From an uncultured Oscillospiraceae bacterium (GTDB lineage: Bacteria > Bacillota > Clostridia > Oscillospirales > Oscillospiraceae), in assembly GCA_934670025.1 (NCBI GenBank), contig CAKUOS010000020.1, forward strand, positions 1 to 33,514: DNA of 33,514 nt. The letters are read 5' to 3'. Under the pieces are notes generated by a model. It saw nothing but the letters and a program-made list of their open reading frames with translations, had not been told where the DNA came from and ran no database searches. Numbering within the stretch: position 1 is the first letter of the stretch; each line of letters begins with the position of its first letter. A program made the position numbers and the translations under genes. Positions 7,476-14,964 of this stretch are shown here, one piece after another.

Positions 7476-8738
7476 TTATTGTTTCACAATGACGCTCACG
7501 CCGTCCGGAATGACGGTCACGGCGGCGTTTTGTCCCTTTTCCGCGCGGGCCATCGCCATCGCCGCAGGAAGATCCGCCGCCCATCCGAGCTTCATATCCT
7601 CCAGCAGCCGCCGGTTTTCCGCCGGTGCGACGAAGATCACGCGGTGCCGCATCAGAATGCGCGCGAGGATCTGGCTTTCCCACTGATCGGGGACGGTTTT
7701 GTCCTGCACGGTCGCCATGATTCTATCATAAAGTTCCGCCGGGTGCACGCAATTTTTCAGCGTTTCGTAAAATCCCTCGCCGCCGTGGCCGTCGGAGAGC
7801 GCCGCGCACATCACGAGCACCGCGCCCTTCTTTGCGCTGGCCTCCGCGGCCGTCAGACCCTTGACGCACTGATAGACGTTCTGGTCGAGCGGCGCGCCGC
7901 CGTTCGTCGTGACCACAATGTCGGCCGGCGCGGCTTTTACCTCGCAGTACTGCCGTAAAAACGCGCAGCCGGCCGCGTGCGCCTGCTCCATATCGCCCGC
8001 AAACGCGGCGACGGTGCGCTTTTCCGCGTCGATGACGACGTTCACGATGAAGGCCAGCTTCGCCATCCGCGCCGCGGCCAGCATATCGCGGTGCAGGGGA
8101 TTGCCCTCCAGAACGCCGGTCCTTGCAAATTCGCTGTCGATGAAGCGGCTGCAATGGTTCCCCAGTACCGTGACCTGATCGCACACGCCGGGCAGCACGC
8201 TCTTGCGCCCGCCGGAAAAGCCTGCGAAAAAGTGCGGCTCGATGAACCCCTCGGCGACCAGCAGATCCGTTTCGGCGGCCGTGCGGTCGATGACGCACGG
8301 CGCGCCGCTCGGCAGCGTCCCGAGGGCTACGTTGGCAGCTGCGTCCCGGCAGTCGTGGATCACGATGCGCTCGCGCCCGAGGATCTCGTCGCCGAGCTTC
8401 GCGCGCAGCTCCTCCTGCGTCGTGCCGCGGTGAAAGCCCGTGGCGACGAGCAGCGTGATGTCGATGTCCGGATTCCCCTCGCGCAGCTGCCGCAGCATCG
8501 GCGGCAGGATATCCCGACTGGGTACGGGCCTTGTGTGGTCGCTGATGATGATCGTGCAGGTCTTTTTTCCGCGCGAAAGCACGGAAAGCGGCTCCGCGCC
8601 GATGGGCTGCGCCATCGCGGCCTCGACGATGTCTATACCGGGCCGGTCGGAGCGCAGCTGCGCGACGCGCGAGCGCAGGACGGCCGCCTGCCCCTCATCA
8701 AACGGCAGCGTCCCGTGTCCGTATGGCAGCGCGATCAT
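7476..8738 (-). CDS. LarA-type nickel-dependent 2-hydroxyacid racemase
   Basis: 420 aa. LarA homologues racemise or epimerise 2-hydroxyacids using the nickel-pincer nucleotide cofactor. All residues I recall as essential in lactate racemase are present at a constant offset: SDHTRP (66-71, with H68 and R70), H103 in GFHRGT, H169 in EPHFFAG, K179 in SGGRKS (cofactor attachment) and H195 (nickel ligand). 'TTNGGAPLDQNVYQ' marks the C-terminal domain. The start shares its A with the upstream stop (TGATG), so translation is coupled to the Ldh_2 gene. The cofactor-making genes larB, larC and larE are not in this window. Lactate is the classic substrate. The operon partner malic enzyme makes malate at least as plausible, since homologues acting on malate and other hydroxyacids are known. 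Confidence 0.92.
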   Translation of the reverse strand: MIALPYGHGTLPFDEGQAAVLRSRVAQLRSDRPGIDIVEAAMAQPIGAEPLSVLSRGKKTCTIIISDHTRPVPSRDILPPMLRQLREGNPDIDITLLVATGFHRGTTQEELRAKLGDEILGRERIVIHDCRDAAANVALGTLPSGAPCVIDRTAAETDLLVAEGFIEPHFFAGFSGGRKSVLPGVCDQVTVLGNHCSRFIDSEFARTGVLEGNPLHRDMLAAARMAKLAFIVNVVIDAEKRTVAAFAGDMEQAHAAGCAFLRQYCEVKAAPADIVVTTNGGAPLDQNVYQCVKGLTAAEASAKKGAVLVMCAALSDGHGGEGFYETLKNCVHPAELYDRIMATVQDKTVPDQWESQILARILMRHRVIFVAPAENRRLLEDMKLGWAADLPAAMAMARAEKGQNAAVTVIPDGVSVIVKQ

Positions 8739-9865
8739 CAATAGTTCCCCTTGAACACGTCCTTCTTGACAGGCGGACGGTAGTCGCCGAAGTACTTGCC
8801 GAAGTCAAGATGCAGGTATTCGCACAGGTCGAGCACCTCAACCATCGTGTTGTCGTTGACCGGAATGCCGTTTTCCATGCGATCCTTCACGGCGGCGACT
8901 TCCTTTTCGCCGTGCGTGTAGATGCGGTCCTGGCCGTCGGCCTTCGGGCTCTCGCGCAGCTCCTCGAGATACGTCGACAGATGCTGCTTGATGGCCGCAG
9001 CGTCGCCGAAGAAGGCCGGGTTGATGGCCATGAAGCCGTGGCAGATGTTGCCGCGCCCGTTTGTCATGCAGTAGTTCGACGTGCCGCCCATGGAGAGGAT
9101 CGACGAGAAGATCTCACACAGCATACCGTAGCCGTAGCCCTTGTGGCTGCCGAGCTTTTCCGTGCTGCCGCCGAGCGGCATGATGCCGCCGCCGTTTTTG
9201 GCGACGATGTTGGCAAGCACGTCCGGTGCGTTCGTCGACGGATGGCCGTCCTTATCCAGCGCCCAGCCCTCGGGCAGCGGCTTTTCGGCCTTGTTGTACA
9301 TTTCGAGCTTGCCGCGCGTGACGACGGTCGTCGACGCATCGAAGAAGAAGTTATACGGCTCTGCCGGCATCGCACAGGCGATGGGGTTCGAGCCGATCAT
9401 GGCTTTGCGGCCGAACGTCGGCACCATGATGGCCTCCGAGTTCGTGCAGCTGAAGCCGATCAGGCCCTCTTTGCACGCCATATTCGCATAGTAGCCCGCA
9501 ATGCCGTAATGGTTGGAATTGCGCGCGGAGACGATGCCAACGCCTGACTTTTTCGCCTTTTCGATCGCCAGCTCCATCGCAAAATGGCCGATGAGCTGGC
9601 CCATGCCGTCGTGGCCGTCGATGACGGCGGAGACGGGCGTCTCAAACACGACCTCGGGCTTTGCGTCGACGTGGATCATGCCTTTTTCGATGCACTTGTG
9701 ATAGCGCACCATGCGCTGCATTCCGTGCGACTCGATGCCGTAGAGGTCGGCCGTCAGCAGAACGTCCTGAATGATGTCCGCTTCGTGCTCCGAGAAGCCG
9801 AACTTCTCGAACGCATCCATGCAGAACCGGTGCAGCAGCTCATAATTCCAATGTTGATATCCCAT
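8738..9865 (-). CDS. Ldh_2 family NAD(P)-dependent 2-hydroxyacid dehydrogenase
   Basis: 375 aa. Family of malate, lactate, sulfolactate and ureidoglycolate dehydrogenases, unrelated to classical lactate dehydrogenase. Motifs: 'ADLYGIESHGMQRM' (SHG at 46-48), 'SARNSNHYGIAGYY' with the catalytic histidine (H119), 'GRKAMIGSNPIA' in the cofactor site, and 'LGSHKGYGYGM'. The start has an AGGAGG box just upstream. First gene of the minus-strand operon and divergent from the flavoprotein/ETF operon, with about 200 bases of shared control region. It would oxidise a 2-hydroxyacid to the 2-oxoacid (or reduce it) with a soluble nicotinamide, while the divergent operon offers a flavin/ETF route for a related substrate. 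The exact substrate is not readable. Confidence 0.93.
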   Translation of the reverse strand: MGYQHWNYELLHRFCMDAFEKFGFSEHEADIIQDVLLTADLYGIESHGMQRMVRYHKCIEKGMIHVDAKPEVVFETPVSAVIDGHDGMGQLIGHFAMELAIEKAKKSGVGIVSARNSNHYGIAGYYANMACKEGLIGFSCTNSEAIMVPTFGRKAMIGSNPIACAMPAEPYNFFFDASTTVVTRGKLEMYNKAEKPLPEGWALDKDGHPSTNAPDVLANIVAKNGGGIMPLGGSTEKLGSHKGYGYGMLCEIFSSILSMGGTSNYCMTNGRGNICHGFMAINPAFFGDAAAIKQHLSTYLEELRESPKADGQDRIYTHGEKEVAAVKDRMENGIPVNDNTMVEVLDLCEYLHLDFGKYFGDYRPPVKKDVFKGNY

Positions 9866-9901
9866 AGTAAATCCTCCTTACGCGCGCGGCGTGATGGTTC
9901 T

Positions 9902-9930
9902 ATTGTAGTTTTATTTCATTTTAATTGCAA
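9902..9930 (-). promoter_or_regulatory. Promoter of the Ldh_2-LarA-malic enzyme operon
   Basis: On the minus strand: TTGCAA (9925-9930), 17-bp spacer, TACAAT (9902-9907). It lies about 40 bases before the start codon at 9865. Confidence 0.75.
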
Positions 9931-9970
9931 TAGTCATGAAGCGAAACCACCAACAAATTTCTGACTGCGT

Positions 9971-9990
9971 TTTGTAGCAAAACTACCAAA
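9971..9990. promoter_or_regulatory. Inverted repeat between the divergent promoters, candidate operator
   Basis: TTTGTAG (9971-9977), CAAAA, CTACCAAA (9983-9990): perfect GTAG/CTAC arms with flanking T and A runs. Its build resembles the TGTAG...CTACA operators of HexR, an RpiR-family repressor. An RpiR-family regulator gene follows the plus-strand operon. The assignment is inference. Confidence 0.4.
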
Positions 9991-10004
9991 GTATAAAAAG
10001 TATA

Positions 10005-10033
10005 TTGAAATTATACAACAACCGTGCTACCAT
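10005..10033 (+). promoter_or_regulatory. Candidate promoter of the flavoprotein-ETF operon
   Basis: TTGAAA (10005-10010), 17-bp spacer, TACCAT (10028-10033). The -10 is a weak match. Other A/T-rich hexamers nearby (TATAAA, TATATT) lack properly spaced partners. Confidence 0.45.
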
Positions 10034-10066
10034 GGAGCCACATGAACAAAAAAGGAGATCGTGGCT

Positions 10067-11497
10067 ATGGAGCTCAAATCATTCATGGTAGATATGGTGC
10101 GTTCGGAGCTGGAGGACGCTGTCGGCGTGGAAAATGTCAGCGCGACCAGCGCCGAGCAGCTGACCTACGGCGTCGACTATTTCTGGGTCGGCCGTATGTG
10201 GGCCGACAAGGGCCGCACGCCGCCCGCAGCGGATTTCATCGTCCGTCCGGGCAGCGCGGAAGAGGTGTCCAGGGTCCTGAAGATCGCAAACTATTATAAG
10301 ATCCCCGTGCAGACCTGGGGCGGCGGCTCCGGAAGCCAGGGCGGCGCGCTGCCGATGGCCGGCGGCATTCTGCTGGACGTCAAGCGCATGGACAAGCTCA
10401 TCGACCTGAACGTTGAGGCCGGCACCGTCACGTGCGAGACGGGCGCCATCTTCCAGACCATCGAGTGGTACTGCAACGAAAAGGGCTATTCCATCATGCA
10501 TCTGCCCTCCTGCCTGACGTGCTGCACGGTCGGCGGCGCGCTGGCGCACAACGGCATCGGCATCCTGTCGACGAAATACGGCAAGATGGATGATATGTGC
10601 CTGTCTCTCGAGGTCGTGCTGCCCAACGGCGACATCATCAACACCCTGCCCGTGCCGAAGCACTCCAGCGGCCCGAACCTGCTGCCGATCTTCATCGGCT
10701 CCGAGGGTACGCTCGGCGTCATGACCAAGGCGAAGTTCAAACTCGTCAAGCTGCCCGAGACGCGCCATCATCACGCCTTCCTCTTCCCCGACATCCACAC
10801 CGGCTACGAAGCCTGCCACAAGATCGTGCAGGCGGTCAAGCCGTCCATCGTCCGCCTGTTCGACGAGGCCGAGACGGTTTCCATCATCAAGAAGGTCATC
10901 GGCTTTGAAAAGAAGGGCTCGTTCATGAACCTGACGCTCGAAGGCTACGAAAAGATCGTCGCCGCCGAGGAGGAGATCGTTCTGGACATCGCCAAACAGT
11001 ACGGCGCGGAATATCTCGGCACGGAATACGGCGAAAAGTGGTTCGAAAACCGCATCACGTTCTTCTATCCGGGCTACATCATGAATAACCCGCAGATGTT
11101 CGGCACGCTCGACACCGTCGCCACGCACGACAACATCGAAAAGATCTACCGCGCGATGAAGAGCGCCGTTGAAGACAACTTCAAGCAGTACGGCGTGCGC
11201 TTCATCTCCCACAGCTCGCACTGGTACGACTGGGGCTGCATGAATTATTCCCGTTTCATCATCGACAATCCGCCCGCCGATCCCGACGAGGCCATCCGCG
11301 TCCACAATCAGGTCTGGAACGCGGGCGTGCGCGCCGCGCTTGCCAACGGCGGTGTGCTGAACGACCATCACGGCGTGGGCCTCAAGCTCTCGCGTCTTGT
11401 CAAGGAGCAGTACGGCCCGGCCATGCAGGTCTTGCAGGCGCTCAAGAAGGAGCTCGACCCCAACGGCATTATGAACCCCTACAAGATGGGACTTTAA
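10067..11497 (+). CDS. FAD-binding oxidase, GlcD-like 2-hydroxyacid dehydrogenase
   Basis: 476 aa. Flavoprotein of the GlcD/D-lactate dehydrogenase/alkyl-DHAP synthase superfamily. It oxidises a 2-hydroxyacid and passes electrons to a partner, here probably the Fe-S and ETF proteins encoded downstream. The N-terminal FAD domain carries the phosphate loop 'WGGGSGSQGGALP' (85-93) and 'GSEGTLGV' (211-218). The C-terminal FAD-oxidase domain ends 'LDPNGIMNPYKMG', as in the family. 'LNDHHGVGL' is the usual histidine cluster near the flavin. Start choice: ATG at 10067 lies nine bases after AAGGAG, whereas the in-frame GTG at 10061 is only three bases away. Fifteen bases separate it from the Fe-S gene. 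No membrane segment. The substrate is inferred to be a small hydroxyacid from the LarA, Ldh_2 and malic enzyme neighbours. Confidence 0.92.
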   Translation: MELKSFMVDMVRSELEDAVGVENVSATSAEQLTYGVDYFWVGRMWADKGRTPPAADFIVRPGSAEEVSRVLKIANYYKIPVQTWGGGSGSQGGALPMAGGILLDVKRMDKLIDLNVEAGTVTCETGAIFQTIEWYCNEKGYSIMHLPSCLTCCTVGGALAHNGIGILSTKYGKMDDMCLSLEVVLPNGDIINTLPVPKHSSGPNLLPIFIGSEGTLGVMTKAKFKLVKLPETRHHHAFLFPDIHTGYEACHKIVQAVKPSIVRLFDEAETVSIIKKVIGFEKKGSFMNLTLEGYEKIVAAEEEIVLDIAKQYGAEYLGTEYGEKWFENRITFFYPGYIMNNPQMFGTLDTVATHDNIEKIYRAMKSAVEDNFKQYGVRFISHSSHWYDWGCMNYSRFIIDNPPADPDEAIRVHNQVWNAGVRAALANGGVLNDHHGVGLKLSRLVKEQYGPAMQVLQALKKELDPNGIMNPYKMGL

Positions 11498-11512
11498 GGA
11501 GGGTGCAACGGT

Positions 11513-12613
11513 ATGTTTTCTGAAGTAGCTTATAAAAATGCAGACGCCTGCCGGTTCTGCTGGATGTGCCGCCATCTGTGCCCGGTCTCTTTGAAGACCG
11601 GCAAGGAGATCAACTCCGCCCGCGCGCGCGGCCTGCTCGTTTCGATGGTCAAGCGCGGCCGGGAATACGACGCCACGATGGCCGAAAATATGTGGCAGTG
11701 CGTGCTGTGCGGCGCGTGCACGAACGACTGCGCCTCCGGTTTTGAACCGCGCACCTTTATCCGCGAAGGCCGCAGCATTGCCCTGGCCGAGGGTCTGGCG
11801 CCGAAGGCCGTGGCCGATCTTGCCGAGACGTATCTTGCCTCCGGCAACCTGTACGGCGCGGAGGATCCGCAGGCCGCGATCAGGGACGAGCTTGCAGGGC
11901 TTCCCGCGGCTGCGCCCGTGCTTCTGTACATCGGCGAGGTCGCAGGCGTCGAGACACCTGAAATTGCAAAGGCTGCGATGCATCTGCTCAAAAAGGCCGG
12001 CGTCAGCTTCACGGTTCTCAAAAACGAGCCCGTCAGCGGCGCGTACATGGGCGATCTCATGGGCTTCGTCGACGAAGTGCGGCAGCAGGCCATGAAGCTC
12101 CGCGCAGCCATCGACGATAGCGGCGCGGAGACGGTCGTTGTGCTCGACGCGATGGACGCGCGCATCATGAAGCATGAATATGCCGACTGGAACTGCGCGC
12201 CGAAGGCCGAAATCCTCACCGCGACGTCTTATTTTGCGCAGCTCGTCGCAGACGGCAAGCTGAACGTCAAAAAGCAGACCGGCGTCGTCTCTGTTCACGA
12301 TGCGGGTGCGCTGAGCCGCGATCTCGGCGAGACGGAGCCTGTCCGCGCGCTCGTCAGTGCGATGGGCTATGAAAACAGCGAGATGTTCCGCAACCGCGAT
12401 CTGGCCAAGAGCAGCGGCGGCGCGCTCCTCAAGCGCTACGACGCGCGTCTTGCGAAGATGCTTGCCGAGGGCCGCTGGGAGGATCTGACCCGTCTGGGTC
12501 TGCATACGATCGTTACCGAGGCCCCGGGCAGCTACGCCGCCCTGTCGCTGGCCATCCCGGAGGGCTGCACGCTTTCCGACGTGTTGGTCCTGCTTGACAA
12601 GGCCACGGACTGA
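11513..12613 (+). CDS. Fe-S protein, GlcF/LldE-like, with degenerate CCG domains
   Basis: 366 aa. Electron-transfer partner of the flavoprotein. Two intact 4Fe-4S motifs: CRFCWMCRHLCP (C13, C16, C19, C23) and CVLCGACTNDC (C63, C66, C69, C73). The rest aligns by eye with the two CCG domains of GlcF/heterodisulfide-reductase proteins, but the cysteines are gone. 'VHDAGALSRDLGE' (about 261-273) stands where HDPCHLGR is usual, 'AKSSGGALL' (298-306) where CCGxGGG is usual, and 'VTEAPGSY' (334-341) where a CPxC motif is usual. It should therefore carry two cubane clusters but not the CCG-bound centre. The start has AAGGAGG upstream. Its position between the oxidase and the ETF genes suggests that it links the two. 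Confidence 0.88.
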   Translation: MFSEVAYKNADACRFCWMCRHLCPVSLKTGKEINSARARGLLVSMVKRGREYDATMAENMWQCVLCGACTNDCASGFEPRTFIREGRSIALAEGLAPKAVADLAETYLASGNLYGAEDPQAAIRDELAGLPAAAPVLLYIGEVAGVETPEIAKAAMHLLKKAGVSFTVLKNEPVSGAYMGDLMGFVDEVRQQAMKLRAAIDDSGAETVVVLDAMDARIMKHEYADWNCAPKAEILTATSYFAQLVADGKLNVKKQTGVVSVHDAGALSRDLGETEPVRALVSAMGYENSEMFRNRDLAKSSGGALLKRYDARLAKMLAEGRWEDLTRLGLHTIVTEAPGSYAALSLAIPEGCTLSDVLVLLDKATD

Positions 12614-12623
12614 ACGATATACT

Positions 12624-12665
12624 GAAACAATACCCCGGCCGAGCTTCTCGTCCGGGGGCTGTTTC
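12624..12665 (+). promoter_or_regulatory. Stem-loop between the Fe-S and kinase genes
   Basis: GAAACA (12624-12629) pairs with TGTTTC (12660-12665), and CCCCGG (12633-12638) with CCGGGG (12652-12657). No U-run follows, so it looks like an mRNA-processing or attenuation element rather than a full terminator. Confidence 0.5.
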
Positions 12666-12682
12666 GATTTAAAGGAGACGTC

Positions 12683-14200
12683 ATGGAATATTTACTTGGC
12701 ATTGATTTCGGCGGCAGCGCGTCCAAGGCCACGCTCATCGACCGCGACGGCCGCATCGTCTGCACCGCCTCGGAGGAATATCCGATGTATTACCCGCAGG
12801 ACGGCTGGTGTGAGCAGTCGCCCGAGGACTGCTACCGCGCCTGTGTGGACAACATCCGCAGCATTCTCAAAACATCCGGTGTGAAGCCGTCCGACATCGC
12901 CGCGATGGCCGTCGATTCGGCCACGCATATGGCTGTGCTGCTCGACGGCGAGGACCGCGTCATCCGCAACGTCATCCACTGGTCCGACCGCCGCAGCACC
13001 GAGGAAAGCGCCTGGCTGGCGCAGAATCTTCTGCCGCAGCTGCGCAAAACGTGCCTGAACGAGCCGTCGCCGCTGTGGACGCTGCCGCAGCTCATGTGGC
13101 TCAAGGCGCATGAACCGGAGAGCCTCGCGCTTGTAAAGCACGTGCTGTTTATGAAGGATTACATCCGTCACCGTCTCACCGGCGACTATCTGACCGACCG
13201 CATCGAGGCGATGGGCGCGATGCTCTACGACGAGGAGAACGAATGCTGGTCGCCTGAGCTCTGCGCGCTTGCGGGCGTACCGCTTGCGGCCATGCCGCGC
13301 GTTGCGCAGCCGTCCGACCTTGCCGGCGCGCTCACGCCCGAGGCCGCGCGCGAGACGGGCCTCTCGCCCGCGACGAAGATCATCGTCGGCACGACCGACA
13401 CCGCGCTGGAGGTCTACGCCTCCGGTTCCATCCACGTCGGTCAGGCAACCATCAAGCTCGCCACCGCCGGGCGCATCTGCCCCGTGACCGATCACGGCAT
13501 CTGCCACGAGATGCTCGTCAACTACCGCCACGTTGTGCCCGGTCTCTGGTATCCCGGCACGGCCAACAAGACCTGCGCCGCGTCGTACCGCTGGTACCGC
13601 GACGTTCTGTGCGAGGGCGAACGCAAGGAGGCCGCCGCGCGCGGCATGAGCGCCTACGACTACCTCAACGAGGCCGCCATGCGCACGCCGCCCGGCGCGG
13701 ACGGATTGTGCTTCCACCCGTATTTGCAGGGCGAGGCCACGCCGTATATGGACAACGACCTGCGCGCGAGCTTCACCGGCGTGTCCGCGTTCCACACGAA
13801 GGGCCATTTCAGCCGCGCTGTGATGGAGGGCGTGTGCTTCTCGCTGCGCGACTCGCTGGAGCTTCTGAAGACGCTCGGCGCGGCGCCTGCGCGCGCGAAT
13901 ATCATCGGCGGCGGCGGCCAGAGCCCGTTCTGGGCGCAGATCACGGCGGATGTGCTGAATCTGCCGCTGACGAAGATGCAGAACGACGACTCTTCGCTCG
14001 GCTCGGCGATGCTTGCGGGCGTTGCGTGCGGGATCTTTGACGGCTTCTCGGACAGCGTCGAAAAATGCTGCCGTGCCGCGCGCGTCTACACGCCGAACCC
14101 CGAAAACGCCGCGCTGTACGATTACTACTTCAAGCGCTACCACGCCGTCCACGACGCGCTTGCGCCCGTCTATCACGACTTCCGGGAGATTCCACATTGA
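12683..14200 (+). CDS. FGGY-family carbohydrate kinase (xylulokinase-like)
   Basis: 505 aa, typical length for the family. ATP-dependent phosphorylation of a sugar or polyol. The N-terminal FGGY domain opens with 'GIDFGGSASKATLID' (phosphate-binding loop) and contains 'AVDSATHMAVLLD' and 'VIHWSDRRSTEE'. The C-terminal domain has 'GTTDTALEVYASG', 'SRAVMEGVCFSLRDSLE' and the FGGY signature-2 region 'IIGGGGQSPFWAQITADVL'. AAAGGAG precedes the ATG. The last bases overlap the TTG start of the EtfB gene. A sugar kinase inside a flavoprotein/ETF operon is unusual and ties the redox genes to breakdown of a polyol, sugar or sugar acid. The substrate cannot be named from the sequence. Confidence 0.93.
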   Translation: MEYLLGIDFGGSASKATLIDRDGRIVCTASEEYPMYYPQDGWCEQSPEDCYRACVDNIRSILKTSGVKPSDIAAMAVDSATHMAVLLDGEDRVIRNVIHWSDRRSTEESAWLAQNLLPQLRKTCLNEPSPLWTLPQLMWLKAHEPESLALVKHVLFMKDYIRHRLTGDYLTDRIEAMGAMLYDEENECWSPELCALAGVPLAAMPRVAQPSDLAGALTPEAARETGLSPATKIIVGTTDTALEVYASGSIHVGQATIKLATAGRICPVTDHGICHEMLVNYRHVVPGLWYPGTANKTCAASYRWYRDVLCEGERKEAAARGMSAYDYLNEAAMRTPPGADGLCFHPYLQGEATPYMDNDLRASFTGVSAFHTKGHFSRAVMEGVCFSLRDSLELLKTLGAAPARANIIGGGGQSPFWAQITADVLNLPLTKMQNDDSSLGSAMLAGVACGIFDGFSDSVEKCCRAARVYTPNPENAALYDYYFKRYHAVHDALAPVYHDFREIPH

Positions 14201-14964
14201 ACGTTCTGGTACTGATGAAGGCCGTGCCGGCCATCAGCGGCATCGAGGACGATCCCGCGCCGGCCACCGCCGAAAAGATCCTCAATCCCGCCGATAATAC
14301 GGCGCTGGAAGAGGCGCTGCGCCTGAAAGACCGCCTCGGCGCATCCGTCACGGTCATGACGATGGGCGTGGCCGCGTGCGAAGCGCTCCTGCGCCAACAG
14401 CTGGCCCGCGGCTGCGACCGCGCCGTGCTCATCACCGACACGGCCTTCGCGGGCGCGGACACGCTCTCGACGGCGCGGACGCTTGCGCGCGCCGTCACGC
14501 ACACCGGGCCGTATGATCTCATCCTCTGCGGCCGCCGCTCGACCGACGGCGAGACGGGGCAGATCGGCCCGGAGCTGGCCGCGATGCTTGCGCTGCCGTG
14601 CGCGGCAAACTGCACGCAGCTGCAAACGGAAGCGGACGGCGTCCGCGTGCGCTGCCTGTGCGACGGCGGGGAGGAGACGCTTCATTTGCCGCTGCCCGCC
14701 GTCCTGACCGTGCAGAACGGCGTCAATTCGCCGCGCCTTGCCAGCCTCTCGGGGCTGTTCCGCGCCAAACGCGCCGAAATTACCGTGCTGCGGCGCGCGG
14801 ATCTCGGCCTGCCCGCCGAGCTGTGCGGGCAGAAGGGCTCCGGTACGATCGTCAAGCGTTCGATGCGCCGCGTGTTTGAAAAGCGGCAGGCCGTGCGCTT
14901 TGACGAGACGCAGCTGCCCGGCGCGGCCGCGCAGCTGAAGGCATGGATGGAGGCGCTGTCATGA
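14197..14964 (+). CDS. etfB: Electron transfer flavoprotein beta subunit (EtfB/FixA family)
   Basis: 255 aa, TTG start overlapping the kinase stop (TTGA), with GGGAG about nine bases upstream. Binds AMP or, in bifurcating ETFs, a second FAD, and forms the electron-carrying heterodimer with EtfA. Motifs: 'NVLVLMKAVPA' at the N-terminus, 'ILNPADNTALEEALRLKD' and 'GRRSTDGETGQIGPELA', the nucleotide-binding loop of the family. The C-terminal arm is present. Order in the operon is flavoprotein - Fe-S - kinase - EtfB - EtfA. The pairing of a GlcD-type dehydrogenase with EtfBA recalls the electron-confurcating lactate dehydrogenase of acetogens. Whether this ETF bifurcates cannot be settled by reading alone. 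Confidence 0.93.
   Translation: MNVLVLMKAVPAISGIEDDPAPATAEKILNPADNTALEEALRLKDRLGASVTVMTMGVAACEALLRQQLARGCDRAVLITDTAFAGADTLSTARTLARAVTHTGPYDLILCGRRSTDGETGQIGPELAAMLALPCAANCTQLQTEADGVRVRCLCDGGEETLHLPLPAVLTVQNGVNSPRLASLSGLFRAKRAEITVLRRADLGLPAELCGQKGSGTIVKRSMRRVFEKRQAVRFDETQLPGAAAQLKAWMEALS

Noticed and set aside
9866..10066. A riboswitch in the divergent intergenic region
   Set aside because: No conserved riboswitch core was recognised. The features seen are promoters and a short inverted repeat, better explained by a protein operator.
10079..12505. An 808-codon open frame on the minus strand opposite the flavoprotein and Fe-S genes
   Set aside because: It is a composition artefact of GC-rich codon use. 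The plus-strand genes have clear family motifs and ribosome-binding sites, and the antisense product has low complexity and no recognisable domain.
12692..14197. Long minus-strand frames opposite the kinase, and similar ones opposite 17413-18855 and 22248-24098
   Set aside because: They mirror the real genes codon by codon, are rich in Arg, Ala and His, and have no start signals or domains.
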